Counted from the first letter of the stretch, positions 8,431-18,484 are shown. The stretch is 64,000 bases of DNA from Desulfobulbaceae bacterium (GCA_024636345.1 JAGXHG010000040.1:21322-85321), one strand, 5' to 3'. Program-made: numbers and translations. Notes: generated from the sequence alone by a model not told the origin.

Positions 8431-9924
8431 CTAGACAGGTGACTTCTGCACAATTCCAGCCGCATTTTCGTTTCGATAAATGATTGTGATAGCCCCGATC
8501 AGACCTATGAAGGTGTAAAACAACATGGACATATTCATCATGGTTTTAAAACCAGGATCAACCATGGCATGCACCGCCTGAGCCATAATCCCTGCGGCTC
8601 CACCGGCAAGAATCCCCCGATCCCAGTAATGCACGCGATAAAGGTGGTAAAATGCTGTATACAATACAATTATCAGCATCGACAAAAAAGCAATTATCCC
8701 TACAGTCCCGACTTCGGACCAGATCTGCAGATACATGTTATGCACTACATGGTTTTTACCGACAAACATCCGAGAATAACCGGTTGTATCATGTTTTTTG
8801 AAAACACTTGCCATGTTATTCAGTCCGACACCAAACACCGGAAATTGGCGAATAACTGAGAATGCCGCTTCATTAAGCGGTTTCCTGGTATCAGCGGAGC
8901 CATAATCATCATGGGTAAAGCGACTATAAATTACCGGGAAGCTTACAGCAATGATGGCACTGAAGACCAAGAGTGCACACCAGACCCAGATAAAAGTCGA
9001 AAGACGCAGAAAGCGACCACGGAACATGATAAAGAATACCAGTGTAAATGATAGAGGTATAGTCATCCAAGCCCCGCGCGACAGGGTGGTATAAATCCCG
9101 GCACAGCCTATCGTGACAGCAAAAAGATACCAGCACTTGACCAAAAATCGACGTTCAGCAATAAACATGGCAAACATAAGCGGAATAAGCATCTCAAAAA
9201 AGTAGCCGAAGATATTAGGATCTCCGATCGTCCCCGAAGACCGCTTAGCCACAAAACCGATATTCTGCCTCAGAACTTCCTTTTCCCCAAAGACCTGTAA
9301 GCCCAGCATATGTCCGGTCTTGAACTGATAAAGCCCGATACAGGCTTCCACAACCAAATCAATAGACAAGCACAAAAGCAGCACATCAATATACTTCCGA
9401 TCCTGAAGGTTCGTGATCACAAACAACAGAAAGAGCAAAGACAAGAGACGGGCAATCTCCAACAACGAAAGATCCAGATACTCGGCATCAACTAAGCTCA
9501 GGAAACCGGCAGCAATATAGAGCAGAAAAGCGATGAGAATCTTGCGGTTCATTTGAAAATGGTAGATTCCGCCATCGCGGAGCTTGGCATCATAAACGAA
9601 AAAACCGAAAAGGATGAGGAGTGACAGAAGACTGACCGAGATATCTACACTGGTAACCCCGACATAATCCCGGTAGAAGAAATTATAATCAAGATTAAAG
9701 GCAATACCAAAAGTAAAGGTTGCCACGAACAGACAGATCAACCGGGTTTTGGTCTGTGTTGAGATAATCAGATAAACATAAGCCGCCGGAGCAAAAAACA
9801 AAAGAGTTCCTATAACACCAAGATAATACTTGGTCGGCAGAGCACTTACCTTGAGTGCAACCACACCCAGAAAGAGGCCAGAGACTAGATAACGGATATA
9901 GCGAAGGAGAATACGTTCATTCAA
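8431..9924 (-). CDS. O-antigen ligase/polymerase family membrane protein
   Basis: A 497-residue polytopic protein with about 12 predicted membrane segments and a periplasmic loop in the second half. Key features are SSGTIGDPNIFGYFFEMLIP, then TTLSRGAWMTI, then PVFGVGLNNM and KNHVVHNMYLQIWSEVGTVG. These are the conserved patches of the Wzy_C/O-antigen ligase family (PF04932). In an operon with a flippase, chain-length regulator and outer-membrane exporter, the likely job is Wzy-like polymerisation of the flipped repeat units. A ligase role cannot be excluded. A second, unrelated-looking family member is at 30185-31393. Confidence 0.85.
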   Translation of the reverse strand: MNERILLRYIRYLVSGLFLGVVALKVSALPTKYYLGVIGTLLFFAPAAYVYLIISTQTKTRLICLFVATFTFGIAFNLDYNFFYRDYVGVTSVDISVSLLSLLILFGFFVYDAKLRDGGIYHFQMNRKILIAFLLYIAAGFLSLVDAEYLDLSLLEIARLLSLLFLLFVITNLQDRKYIDVLLLCLSIDLVVEACIGLYQFKTGHMLGLQVFGEKEVLRQNIGFVAKRSSGTIGDPNIFGYFFEMLIPLMFAMFIAERRFLVKCWYLFAVTIGCAGIYTTLSRGAWMTIPLSFTLVFFIMFRGRFLRLSTFIWVWCALLVFSAIIAVSFPVIYSRFTHDDYGSADTRKPLNEAAFSVIRQFPVFGVGLNNMASVFKKHDTTGYSRMFVGKNHVVHNMYLQIWSEVGTVGIIAFLSMLIIVLYTAFYHLYRVHYWDRGILAGGAAGIMAQAVHAMVDPGFKTMMNMSMLFYTFIGLIGAITIIYRNENAAGIVQKSPV

Positions 9925-9988
9925 AGGATTATCCCTTCCTTTTTAAAAAACAACAGTTTACTACAACACCCTTTCTGCCGTACTCGTA

Positions 9989-10678
9989 TCAATCGGCCAG
10001 CAGGAGACGGTAGATCAGCCGCGGAATAAACATCTTTTTCTTGTTAAGAATGGCGCCAGTAAAACACACCCCGGCATCAGCAAGTTGCTGTTTATGATAT
10101 TCAGCTACCTCCCATCGTGTTTTTTCGGCCTCAATGACCATAATGAGACCGTCAAGCTGTCGGGCCAGAATACTTGTTTCCGGACCGGTCATCAAATCTA
10201 CGGAATCAAAGATAATAATATCAAACTGAGCCCTTGCCTGAGTGAGAAAGTTGTCGAACGCTTTACTGTCAAAGAGAACGATAGGGTTTCCTGTCTTCCT
10301 GCCTGCCGGAATAAAGGAAAATGCACTCTTCTCATCTCTTTTGAGGACTTCTTCGAAACGGGCCTTCCCTTGCAGCACATCTACAAGACCCGGTGCTTCA
10401 GGAGCAATCTTCAGCCAGGAATGGAGTATCGGTGATCGAATATTACCATCGACCAGGAGAATGCGCCTGTCAATACTCTTTAAGGAAAGGGCTACGGCCA
10501 TATTAAAACTAACGGTGGAAGCTCCTTCTCCCTGACGGCATGAGGATACACAAAGTGACAGGCTGGACTCACGCCCGGGATTGAGTTTTTCCAGCACAAG
10601 ACTCAAAAATTGGTCATGGAGTTTTTCTAGAAGCAGGACACCCCGGTGTTTTTCCTGGCGCAGAGGTATCACTGACAT
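9989..10678 (-). CDS. CpsD/Wzc-type P-loop protein with degenerate nucleotide-binding motifs
   Basis: A 229-residue stand-alone cytoplasmic domain of the BY-kinase/MinD-like family. The phosphate loop reads SCRQGEGASTVSFNMA, so the invariant Walker-A lysine (normally GEGKS) is alanine. Walker A' reads ILLVDGNIRSP (normally VDxDxR) and Walker B reads IIIFDSVD. The tyrosine-rich tail of active autokinases is absent; the protein ends RLIYRLLLAD. In EPS systems this domain controls the chain-length regulator, encoded just upstream. The substitutions suggest a pseudokinase or a protein with altered nucleotide use. It follows the chain-length gene by 37 bases. Confidence 0.85.
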   Translation of the reverse strand: MSVIPLRQEKHRGVLLLEKLHDQFLSLVLEKLNPGRESSLSLCVSSCRQGEGASTVSFNMAVALSLKSIDRRILLVDGNIRSPILHSWLKIAPEAPGLVDVLQGKARFEEVLKRDEKSAFSFIPAGRKTGNPIVLFDSKAFDNFLTQARAQFDIIIFDSVDLMTGPETSILARQLDGLIMVIEAEKTRWEVAEYHKQQLADAGVCFTGAILNKKKMFIPRLIYRLLLAD

Positions 10679-10715
10679 AACCAGAATCTCCTTTTCACAA
10701 ATCTTCTTTCAATCA

Positions 10716-12362
10716 TCATACTCTCTCCTGGTGACCAATAGACAACAAAAGCGGTACCTTCAAGATAGTTTCGACATCCTGACCATCCCTGAACACATGG
10801 GTAAAAAATTCTTTGACAGCCGAAAGGCCGAAACTGAGAAAAATTCCAAAAAAAGTGGCCGTCAAAAGGATAAGACCTTTTTGGGGAAAATAAGACTTCA
10901 GCGGTGCTATGGCAGTATTGATTGTAGTCAGACTGGTAATCTTACTTTTATCAAGATCATCATAGATTCTCAGATCTTCAGCTTTTTTGGTATAATTTAA
11001 AAGAGATTCGAGCGCGATATCCTTTTTCAATTTCATTTGCTGAAGGGTAAAATGGGCCTGAATCAATTCTTCGATACGTCTGTTTTTCTTTTCAAGCTCC
11101 GGCGTAATCCTGTGGATCAGAGGTTCAATGGTACTGCGGTTTAATTCCAGAATATTAATCAGACTCAGATATTTTTGTTTTCGGAGCTGGGCAATAGTAG
11201 AATCAAGCTGCTGAATCTCCCGTGACTTTTCAGTAAACTGGCCGATCAGACGTGATCGTTCCAGTTTAAGAGTAAAATACTGTCGGTCAATATCCTGCAG
11301 GTATGCCTGCCGATCAACCATCTCATTTTCACTCATTTTTGGTGTTTCTATCCAACTTCCCGGAGAATCGTACATTTCCTTAACACCTCTCAGAAGCGCG
11401 CGATTCCGGTCATAGTCCTGCTGTGCATTAAGAAGTTCAACTTCAAGTTTTTCCCTGTTCAAGAGAAGAAGTTCCTGCTGCTTGGCAATCTCAGAAATAT
11501 TCCATTTCCCTGCAAAGATCTTTTCCTCCTCTAGAAGAGAATCTGCTTTTTTCTGATACAAGGAAATTTGGTCGATATAAAACATGTGTGATTTTTTAAT
11601 CTCGTAAATCTTGGTACGGAGCTTGATAAAGGCATTGGCAAATGCATTAGCTGCTTGCGCAGCAAACTCGGGATCAGGATCACTGAATGACAGCTTGAGG
11701 ATATCAGTCTCCGCCAGGAATTCTACCTTCAACGATTCCTTTAAGGAAAGAACGATCTTATCTTCACGGGTAAGCGTGGAACTGGTCAGATGCGCCTTCA
11801 GGCCGGAAAGAAAAACTCGTAACCCACTGCGAATTTTCTCTTCCCGGTCGAAATGTCCCTTGAGATCCTGATACACCATATGGGACAATTCATCGCCCTT
11901 AAAAATTTCCAGCTCGTTGTTTACATTCTGGTTCCGTTCCTGATAGAGGAAACTGACATTGTTGCTCTGTTCAGTGAGATTAGGCATTTTTTCTCGGCCC
12001 AGCCTGATCATAAGCTTGGTGTCGGCCTTATACAGAGGTGTTACTGAAAACGAATAGAGAGCAGAGGTGATAAAACAGACAGCAGTAATAATGGTGATTG
12101 ACTGTAAGTGTTTGAAGAATATATACAAAAGGTCCCGGAGCGTCAAAATCTTCCGTTCCTTTATCCGCTCCCCAGTATAACCGGGTATAATGGCTTCATG
12201 GCGGGGACGATCAGGCTCGCCATGACCTGTTCCGTTGGTATTCTGCTGTTTGTCACCTTGCCCATGGGCTTCTGGACCGTTTTCTGCAGAACGAGTATCA
12301 AATGAAGGCGGCGGCTCAGCTTCGGCGCTAAACATATCGCTATATGACTGTTTTTCAGACAT
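10716..12362 (-). CDS. Polysaccharide co-polymerase / chain-length determinant (Wzz/GumC type)
   Basis: A 548-residue inner-membrane protein. A Pro/Gly-rich cytoplasmic N-terminus of about 85 residues precedes a first membrane helix (SITIITAVCFITSALYSF). A Wzz-type domain follows (PLYKADTKLMIRLG), then long coiled-coil segments around residues 250-430. A second membrane helix near residue 510 (LILLTATFFGIFLSFGL) precedes a short cytoplasmic tail. Such proteins set polymer length and form the periplasmic part of the Wza-Wzc exporter. The kinase domain is a separate gene immediately downstream, the split arrangement common outside enterobacteria. Confidence 0.88.
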   Translation of the reverse strand: MSEKQSYSDMFSAEAEPPPSFDTRSAENGPEAHGQGDKQQNTNGTGHGEPDRPRHEAIIPGYTGERIKERKILTLRDLLYIFFKHLQSITIITAVCFITSALYSFSVTPLYKADTKLMIRLGREKMPNLTEQSNNVSFLYQERNQNVNNELEIFKGDELSHMVYQDLKGHFDREEKIRSGLRVFLSGLKAHLTSSTLTREDKIVLSLKESLKVEFLAETDILKLSFSDPDPEFAAQAANAFANAFIKLRTKIYEIKKSHMFYIDQISLYQKKADSLLEEEKIFAGKWNISEIAKQQELLLLNREKLEVELLNAQQDYDRNRALLRGVKEMYDSPGSWIETPKMSENEMVDRQAYLQDIDRQYFTLKLERSRLIGQFTEKSREIQQLDSTIAQLRKQKYLSLINILELNRSTIEPLIHRITPELEKKNRRIEELIQAHFTLQQMKLKKDIALESLLNYTKKAEDLRIYDDLDKSKITSLTTINTAIAPLKSYFPQKGLILLTATFFGIFLSFGLSAVKEFFTHVFRDGQDVETILKVPLLLSIGHQERV

Positions 12363-12425
12363 TTTTCTATGAATCCTTTATCATTTCCGGTTCATTCCTC
12401 ATCCCCCTTACAATGACCCACACGG

Positions 12426-13490
12426 TTATTGATTATTAGGAATCTGGTAGTCTATGTTGAACTGTTCACCATTCCACATCAGGATCCGACGGATATAGTC
12501 ATCCACCCATTGTCCGACCTTGGCAACATCGGTCTTGGGCACATAGACAATACTGTTGTCAGGCAACAATACATCCTCTTCGAGGTGTCCTTCTTCCATC
12601 ACCCTTTTCACGTTAACCGTACGCATAACAGGCTTGTTATCCTGGGAAATCAAGAGAACTTTGACGTGCTCATTAGTCCCTTCATTCGTGATACCACCTG
12701 CCTGAGCAATTGCCTGGGCTACCGTGAGAGGATGTTCTTCTTTCAACTTCCCGGGATTTTTTACCTGGCCAAAAACGAAAATCTGCCGACCAGCTATGGA
12801 TTCCAAGAGGAGGGACACTTTCAGATTTTTGAACTCTTTATCGTAAAGCGTCTGAATCTCGGCCTCCACCTCATCGATAGCCTTACCAGCCGCCTTGATT
12901 CCATCCAGCAGAGGCAGATAGATATTACCATCCGGGCTGACCAGAATCTGTTTAGCCTGTCCCCGTGGTGAATTGGTAATTGCCTTCTGAAGGGCGAAGA
13001 TCTTCGAGGAGATCTTATTGACCGCTACCGAGACAACAGGATCCCTAATAATGTCTGAATATCCCTTAGCAATAATTTCTGCGCTTCGCTTAGGGGTCTC
13101 CCCGCCAATTTCAAAATCACCCTTAATCGGCAATGTTACCATACCATCGGGACGTACCACAACAGTGCGGTTCAATCCTGGATGATACTGGAATTCGACA
13201 TTCACCTCGTCCTGGACTCCAATCAGATATGGAGTCTTTAGCTTGACAAGGTCAATATGATACATGACCTCGAGAGAATCTCCCGCGTTCAGGGTATAAT
13301 GGGCTGTCCCCAGCTTTAACCCGTCAATAATTTCATGACGCATAGCCTCTTTTTTCCCTTCACTGAGGTCTTCGACTACCACTTTTTCCTGGCCAAGCTC
13401 CTGAATGGTTGATTTCGTTGAAGAGCCGCAGGAAATCAACAACAACATGGCCCACAGGCCCACACTTATCAAAACAATCCGACTACCCAT
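12426..13490 (-). CDS. Outer-membrane polysaccharide export lipoprotein (Wza/GumB family)
   Basis: 354 residues. It has a lipoprotein signal peptide with lipobox LLISCGSS (Cys at about residue 21), a Poly_export (PES) domain from about residue 75 (GDSLEVMYHI, VRPDGMVTLP), and SLBB-type repeats (VSPDGNIYLPLLDGI; IFVFGQVKNPGKL; LTVAQAIAQAGG). It ends with a stretch containing NSIVYVPK. The family forms the octameric outer-membrane channel for capsule or EPS export. It follows the AAA-SPOR gene after 262 AT-rich bases that likely hold a promoter. It is separated by 63 bases from the chain-length gene. Confidence 0.92.
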   Translation of the reverse strand: MGSRIVLISVGLWAMLLLISCGSSTKSTIQELGQEKVVVEDLSEGKKEAMRHEIIDGLKLGTAHYTLNAGDSLEVMYHIDLVKLKTPYLIGVQDEVNVEFQYHPGLNRTVVVRPDGMVTLPIKGDFEIGGETPKRSAEIIAKGYSDIIRDPVVSVAVNKISSKIFALQKAITNSPRGQAKQILVSPDGNIYLPLLDGIKAAGKAIDEVEAEIQTLYDKEFKNLKVSLLLESIAGRQIFVFGQVKNPGKLKEEHPLTVAQAIAQAGGITNEGTNEHVKVLLISQDNKPVMRTVNVKRVMEEGHLEEDVLLPDNSIVYVPKTDVAKVGQWVDDYIRRILMWNGEQFNIDYQIPNNQ

Positions 13491-13752
13491 TTCTTATACC
13501 AGTAAATTAATTTTATAATTCATTAATGATAACAATAGCTTTTTCATTTTATGATAATTAATTATTTTTACCACTATGTGCCATTTTTTTCATCTGGCTA
13601 GATGATATTCTGAAACGCCAAACAACAGTAAACTCAGAATCACAGGGGAATCACAAAAAAGAACATCGAATCTGAAAATGCTCAAATGACGAAAGCTCAA
13701 AATGCGGTGAATATTTCTGCTCCAGAACTAAAATATTCACCTCGTATTTCTT

Positions 13753-15570
13753 TTATTTTCTGACAACAACGGCTGCGATACCTTCTTGTTGCAACTCCCG
13801 CACCCAAGACATTGCCTCCTTTCTTGAGGAATATGCTCCCAAAAAAAGACGAAACTGCCCATCTTCCAAACGTTCCGACCAAGGATAGTAGCCATCAGCC
13901 TCCAGAGTCTTTTGCAACCCTTCGATACTTCCTGTCGTTTCAGGAATCGTAAGCAATAGGGCATAGGGAAGACAACGAACATTATCCTCAGGCACACTGG
14001 CAATCCATATGCTCTTCAGGGCATCCTCCTCCGAGGAAAAGTTACCCAGGTAGATATTCCATCGGGGAGCCATGTGGTCGGTGCCAACCTCGGAAACAAA
14101 TAAAGGTTCCATGCCTTTATCCTGCAACCGCTTAAGCTCCGTTTGTATAACAGCAGGTGTGGAACCACTGAATACCTGCAAGGTGTAGGGTCTGTCTCCA
14201 GGTAGGACTGAAGGCCCTGCCATCATGACATAGCCTTCAACTTCCTTCATTTGATGAATCTTAATGGACGGCCCAGAATTATTCTTTTCATCAGGTATTT
14301 CCTGGCCTTGGTCTCCAGCTCCACTCGCCGTGGGTACCCCCTCATCATCCTTTTTTATCACTTTTATCCCGGAAACAGAATCTGCACTATTATCCCCATC
14401 ATTGTGGAAATAACGGGGAGCCTGATCACTATTTGCCGGAGATATTTTCTCCTGTGTACCGGAAACAGAATTAACAATTGTATTCCCGCCGCCTTTGGAA
14501 TGAGCAGTAATCTTGCCATCATTTCTCCAAGAGAAAAACCACAGGAACATAAAACCTATTACCACTATCGCAGCCGCAAGCAGTATCGCAGTCAACCACG
14601 AATGTCTTGAGGCAGTTGGAACAAAGAGAGTCGACGGTTCAGCCGTTGTCTTCAGTTTGGCAGCATTCTCCTGTACAATCATATTCAGGTCTATACCGGC
14701 ATCCGTTTTTTGGGAGCGCCCCTCACTGACTTCCTGCATAAGAACATCTTCTTCGTTCTGCTCCATATGACAGACATCGCTGACCATTTCTAAATCGATA
14801 CGATCAGACCCAAGATCAAAGGCCCTCAATAGCACTCGGTCGCAGAGATTGTTAATCAGTCGCGGGATTCTTTTACTCACATCAGCTAGAAAGCGAAGGG
14901 CCTCAGGCTCAAACAGAGGCCGTCCTTTTGCGCCCGATTGCAGCAGTAGAAAGTAAATGTACTCCTTTAATTCATCTTCTTGTAAGGGCTTTATGTACAA
15001 TCGTCGGCGAAACCGCTGCATGAAAGGGAGATATTTCGGATTTTTCTCCAGCTCCTCAATAAAACCGGAATGGGCAAAACAGACAAGGCGAAAAGGGTAA
15101 AAGTCCTTGACATGGAAGTTGGCTAGATACCTAAAATTATCCAACATCTTCTGTTCATAATCCTGTAGATCATCAATAATGATATATATAGATTTCCTAA
15201 GTTTTCCAGACATATACAGATAGAACAGCACCTCAATAAGCTGAGCTGCTGTTCTACAGGAATTGGCAGCCTCAGTCTCTTCGAGCTGCAAGACAATCGA
15301 TTTAAGCAACATAGCAAACGGGGAGCTTGGAGAAGAAACCGTGACTGCCAAAAGATCGGTTTCTTCCTCCAAAAAACGGCAGAGCTTGAGAAGCAGAAGG
15401 GTTTTTCCCACTCCGTATTCACCTGAAACCAGGATATAAGGCTCTCCTTGTCTCACGCTTTCCGTGAGCAAGTGAAGCGCCTGCTCATGGGATCTGGACC
15501 TAAAATAATTATCCGGTACTGGATGCATGGCAAAAGGATCCTTTGCCATACAGTAAAAATCTCTGTACAC
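13753..15570 (-). CDS. ExeA-like AAA+ ATPase with transmembrane helix and C-terminal SPOR repeats
   Basis: 605 residues. The N-terminal AAA_22/ExeA module starts MYRDFYCMAKDPFAMHPVPD, with Walker A at GEYGVGKTLLLLKL and Walker B IYIIIDDLQD. A linker precedes one membrane helix near residue 330 (WLTAILLAAAIVVIGFMFLW). A low-complexity periplasmic stretch follows, then two SPOR-like repeats in the last 150 residues: YTLQVFSGSTPA...IYLGNFSSEEDA and FRLFLGAYSSRKEA. ExeA/GspA proteins use ATP to place secretion pores through the wall, and SPOR domains bind denuded peptidoglycan. Heading an EPS operon, this protein could position the exporter; that role is inference. Confidence 0.82.
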   Translation of the reverse strand: MYRDFYCMAKDPFAMHPVPDNYFRSRSHEQALHLLTESVRQGEPYILVSGEYGVGKTLLLLKLCRFLEEETDLLAVTVSSPSSPFAMLLKSIVLQLEETEAANSCRTAAQLIEVLFYLYMSGKLRKSIYIIIDDLQDYEQKMLDNFRYLANFHVKDFYPFRLVCFAHSGFIEELEKNPKYLPFMQRFRRRLYIKPLQEDELKEYIYFLLLQSGAKGRPLFEPEALRFLADVSKRIPRLINNLCDRVLLRAFDLGSDRIDLEMVSDVCHMEQNEEDVLMQEVSEGRSQKTDAGIDLNMIVQENAAKLKTTAEPSTLFVPTASRHSWLTAILLAAAIVVIGFMFLWFFSWRNDGKITAHSKGGGNTIVNSVSGTQEKISPANSDQAPRYFHNDGDNSADSVSGIKVIKKDDEGVPTASGAGDQGQEIPDEKNNSGPSIKIHQMKEVEGYVMMAGPSVLPGDRPYTLQVFSGSTPAVIQTELKRLQDKGMEPLFVSEVGTDHMAPRWNIYLGNFSSEEDALKSIWIASVPEDNVRCLPYALLLTIPETTGSIEGLQKTLEADGYYPWSERLEDGQFRLFLGAYSSRKEAMSWVRELQQEGIAAVVVRK

Positions 15571-15848
15571 ACTTCCCCCTGGGGTTCAGAATAATCTCAA
15601 TCCGTTTGCAAATACCCTTTGCCTCATACTGTAACCCTATACTTTCAACTCGATATAACAGATCATGCTTGGTGTCATATGGTTGAGATAATTCTGTTCT
15701 TAAAATGTATTATCGTCATCTTTGAGTAATCTTTTATAATAAAGGGGCAGGAATAACAAGCGTGGATACAAAATTTAAGCGCTACTTTTATTAGTTTTTA
15801 AGAAGTGTGCTGGGAAAATATTAGTATCCAGGAGTCGTTAAAAACCAA

Positions 15849-16823
15849 TTACCACTTCTGCACCTGATGCCATTTCCACGCTGTAGCTAAAATCTCCTCA
15901 ACTTCCGTGTACTCAGCCTGCCAGCCAAGCTCTTTATGGATCAGCGTGCTGTCCGCTACCAAAGTGGCGGGATCTCCTGGGCGTCTCGCCTCGTAATCAA
16001 AGGGGATCTCACGGCCCACCACCTTTTGAGCCGCCTCGATAATTTCCAGGATGGAAAATCCCTTGCCGTTTCCCAGATTAAAGCCATGGGCTCCTTTTTT
16101 TGTGCCCATATAATCAAGAGCCTGGAGATGCGCTGTGCACAAATCATTGATATGGATATAATCCCGGACGCAGGTGCCATCTGCGGTGACATAATCCTTA
16201 CCAAAGACCTTGAGCCTTTTCCCATCTTTGAGCACAGCCTTCAGGACATTGGGGATGAGATGGGTTTCCGGGTTGTGTGCTTCTCCGATTTCTGCCTCAG
16301 GATCAGCGCCGGCCGCGTTAAAGTAGCGGAGGGTCACAGAATTAAGGCCATATGCCTGCGCATAGTCCTTTAAAATCCGTTCCACCATCAGCTTTGTCTG
16401 GCCGTAGGGGTTGATAGGGTTCTGGGGGTGTGTCTCGTCAATAAAATCTTTAATCGGATTGCCAAAGGTTGAGGCGGAAGAAGAAAAAACAAATTTCTTT
16501 ACTTCATATTTTGTCATGGCATCCAGAAGGTTCAGGGTGCCGATCACATTATTTCGGTAATATAGCGCCGGGTTTTCCATTGATTCGCCCACCAGGGACT
16601 TGGCGGAAAAATGCATGACCGCTTCAAAGCTTTGCTTGTTGAAAAGCTGGTCAAGGGCATTCTGGTCAAGAAGATCCCCTTCTGCAAGCTCCCCCCACTT
16701 AACCGCCTGGCGGTATCCGGTGGAGATGTTGTCAAACACAGTGATTTTATGATCCTGGAAGGCAAGCATCTTTGCCATGTGGGAGCCGATATATCCAGCC
16801 CCGCCGCAGATAAGTATGTTCAT
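15849..16823 (-). CDS. galE: UDP-glucose 4-epimerase
   Basis: 324 residues, full length for GalE. The NAD-binding motif is GGAGYIGS at residues 7-14, and the catalytic Tyr-Lys pair lies in NPYGQTKLMVERIL. Conserved FSSSASTFGNP, LRYFNAAGADP, and RDYIHINDLCTAH segments are present. It interconverts UDP-glucose and UDP-galactose in the cytoplasm, supplying galactose for the exopolysaccharide. It lies 278 bases downstream of nothing on its own strand except the EPS operon's start, which is beyond it, so it is probably transcribed separately. The 190 bases upstream separate it from phoU. Confidence 0.95.
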   Translation of the reverse strand: MNILICGGAGYIGSHMAKMLAFQDHKITVFDNISTGYRQAVKWGELAEGDLLDQNALDQLFNKQSFEAVMHFSAKSLVGESMENPALYYRNNVIGTLNLLDAMTKYEVKKFVFSSSASTFGNPIKDFIDETHPQNPINPYGQTKLMVERILKDYAQAYGLNSVTLRYFNAAGADPEAEIGEAHNPETHLIPNVLKAVLKDGKRLKVFGKDYVTADGTCVRDYIHINDLCTAHLQALDYMGTKKGAHGFNLGNGKGFSILEIIEAAQKVVGREIPFDYEARRPGDPATLVADSTLIHKELGWQAEYTEVEEILATAWKWHQVQKW

Positions 16824-17013
16824 ATTTTTTAACTAAAGTAAGTTTTCAATTTAAAATTTAACAGTAGAAAGATGAACAAAAACAATATCTTTCACAGAAT
16901 GGATTGACAGAAAGTTAATGGTAGAATTTCAGAAGGGATAAGACATTGAATGAATCACGGACCGCATAAATCCTGATCGTTTCATGCAGTTCGTGATCCA
17001 GAACAGCGCCTGC

Positions 17014-17682
17014 TCAATCCTCAAAGACCTCCGGAGAATGGCGGATGATCTCGGCCTTCACCAGATAAATGACATCTTCGGCAATATTGGAGGCATGATC
17101 GGCAATCCGTTCCAGGTGGCGGCTGATTGACAGATTATGCAATATAATATTGATATGCTCAGGATGTTTTACCAGCTCTTCTTTCACAATGGCATACATG
17201 TCCCGGTTCATCGCATCCACCCTGTCATCGTCGGCACGTACCCGATAGGCCTTGTTCACATCCTGATTAACAAGGGCCTCGATACTGCGGGTAAGCATGC
17301 TTTCCACGGCTCGCATCATGGATGCCATATCAAAACCGATCGTAAATCCAGGATGCTCAATGAGATAACTGCTGCGCTCAGCAATACCAACCGCCAGATC
17401 CCCCACACGCTCCAGATCACTGTTGATCTTCAGGACGGCAATGATAAAACGGAGATCGGTGGCCACCGGCTGATGCAGAGCAAGGATCTTCAAACAATCC
17501 TCCTCAATAGCTACCTCCAGATCATCAATTTCATGATCCCCGGCAAGCACCGCCTGCGCCATCTGCTGATTGCTGTTAATGAGTGAAACCGTGGCCCGAT
17601 AGACCCGATCTTCCACCTCGGTGCCCATATAGATGATCTTTTCTTTGAGCTCGGCTATTTCTTTCTGTAAGTGCTGTGACAT
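17014..17682 (-). CDS. phoU: Phosphate signalling/transport regulator PhoU
   Basis: 222 residues made of two three-helix PhoU repeats, with the conserved E(I/V)xxDxxE-type metal ligands visible in VLAGDHEIDDLEVAIEEDCL and in VRADDDRVDAMNRDMY. ERVGDLAVGIAE and LERIADHASNIAEDVIYLV are the second motifs of each repeat. PhoU links the Pst transporter to PhoR/PhoB signalling and restrains phosphate uptake. It is the last gene of the pst operon, 16 bases after pstB. No phoB or phoR is in the window. Confidence 0.95.
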   Translation of the reverse strand: MSQHLQKEIAELKEKIIYMGTEVEDRVYRATVSLINSNQQMAQAVLAGDHEIDDLEVAIEEDCLKILALHQPVATDLRFIIAVLKINSDLERVGDLAVGIAERSSYLIEHPGFTIGFDMASMMRAVESMLTRSIEALVNQDVNKAYRVRADDDRVDAMNRDMYAIVKEELVKHPEHINIILHNLSISRHLERIADHASNIAEDVIYLVKAEIIRHSPEVFED

Positions 17683-17698
17683 GAGCTGCTTCTCCCTT

Positions 17699-18484
17699 TT
17701 ATCCGAAACGACCGGTTATATAATCTTCCGTCTGCTTTTCCCGTGGCTTGGTAAATATCTTCTTGGTGGCATTAAACTCCACCAAACTGCCTTCATAAAA
17801 AAAGGCGGTATAATCCGAGATACGGGCGGCCTGCTGCATATTATGGGTTACGATAACAATCGTATAGTCGTTTCTCAACTCGCCGATCAGATCTTCGATA
17901 CGAATGGTTGACTTCGGATCAAGGGCTGAGGCCGGTTCATCCATGAGCAGGATATCAGGGCCTACGGCCAGGGCCCTGGCAATACAGAGGCGTTGCTGCT
18001 GGCCGCCTGACAAGCCGATGGCATTGGTATCGAGCCGATCCTTCACCTCGTCCCACAGGGCGGAACGGATCAGGCTCTTCTCCACTATCTCGGCCAGCTC
18101 CTGCCTGTCCTTGGTGCCATGGATACGGGGACCATAGGCCACGTTGTCAAAAATGGATTTGGGAAAGGGGTTCGATTTCTGAAAAACCATTCCCACCTTT
18201 CTGCGCAGGCGTACAACATTACTGCCATTTTCATAGATATTCTCACCATTGATGCGGACCTCTCCTTCAAGCCTGGTCCCGGTAATGGTATCATTCATCC
18301 GGTTGAATATGCGTAAAAAGGTTGACTTGCCACAACCGGATGGACCAATAAAGGCAGTGACCCTACGGCCGGGAATATCCATAGTGATATCAAAGAGGGC
18401 CTGAGTCTCCCCGTAAAAAAAATTGACCTGCCGGGTGGTGATCACATGATCGGTATCTGCGGGGAAAATGGAAGTTTCTACCAT
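17699..18484 (-). CDS. pstB: Phosphate ABC transporter ATPase PstB
   Basis: 261 residues. Walker [10 protein letters not shown], signature [15 protein letters not shown], Walker [14 protein letters not shown] and the switch histidine in [16 protein letters not shown] are intact. The N-terminal [17 protein letters not shown] and the C-terminal [20 protein letters not shown] end (here [17 protein letters not shown]) are diagnostic for PstB over other ABC ATPases. It powers phosphate import through PstA-PstC. Its start overlaps the pstA stop by 7 bases. Confidence 0.96.
   Translation of the reverse strand: MVETSIFPADTDHVITTRQVNFFYGETQALFDITMDIPGRRVTAFIGPSGCGKSTFLRIFNRMNDTITGTRLEGEVRINGENIYENGSNVVRLRRKVGMVFQKSNPFPKSIFDNVAYGPRIHGTKDRQELAEIVEKSLIRSALWDEVKDRLDTNAIGLSGGQQQRLCIARALAVGPDILLMDEPASALDPKSTIRIEDLIGELRNDYTIVIVTHNMQQAARISDYTAFFYEGSLVEFNATKKIFTKPREKQTEDYITGRFG

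Noticed and set aside
13568..13583. TGGCAC on the minus strand upstream of the outer-membrane exporter gene, as in sigma54 promoters
   Set aside because: The required GC at the -12 position is absent (GGTAA instead of TTGCA).
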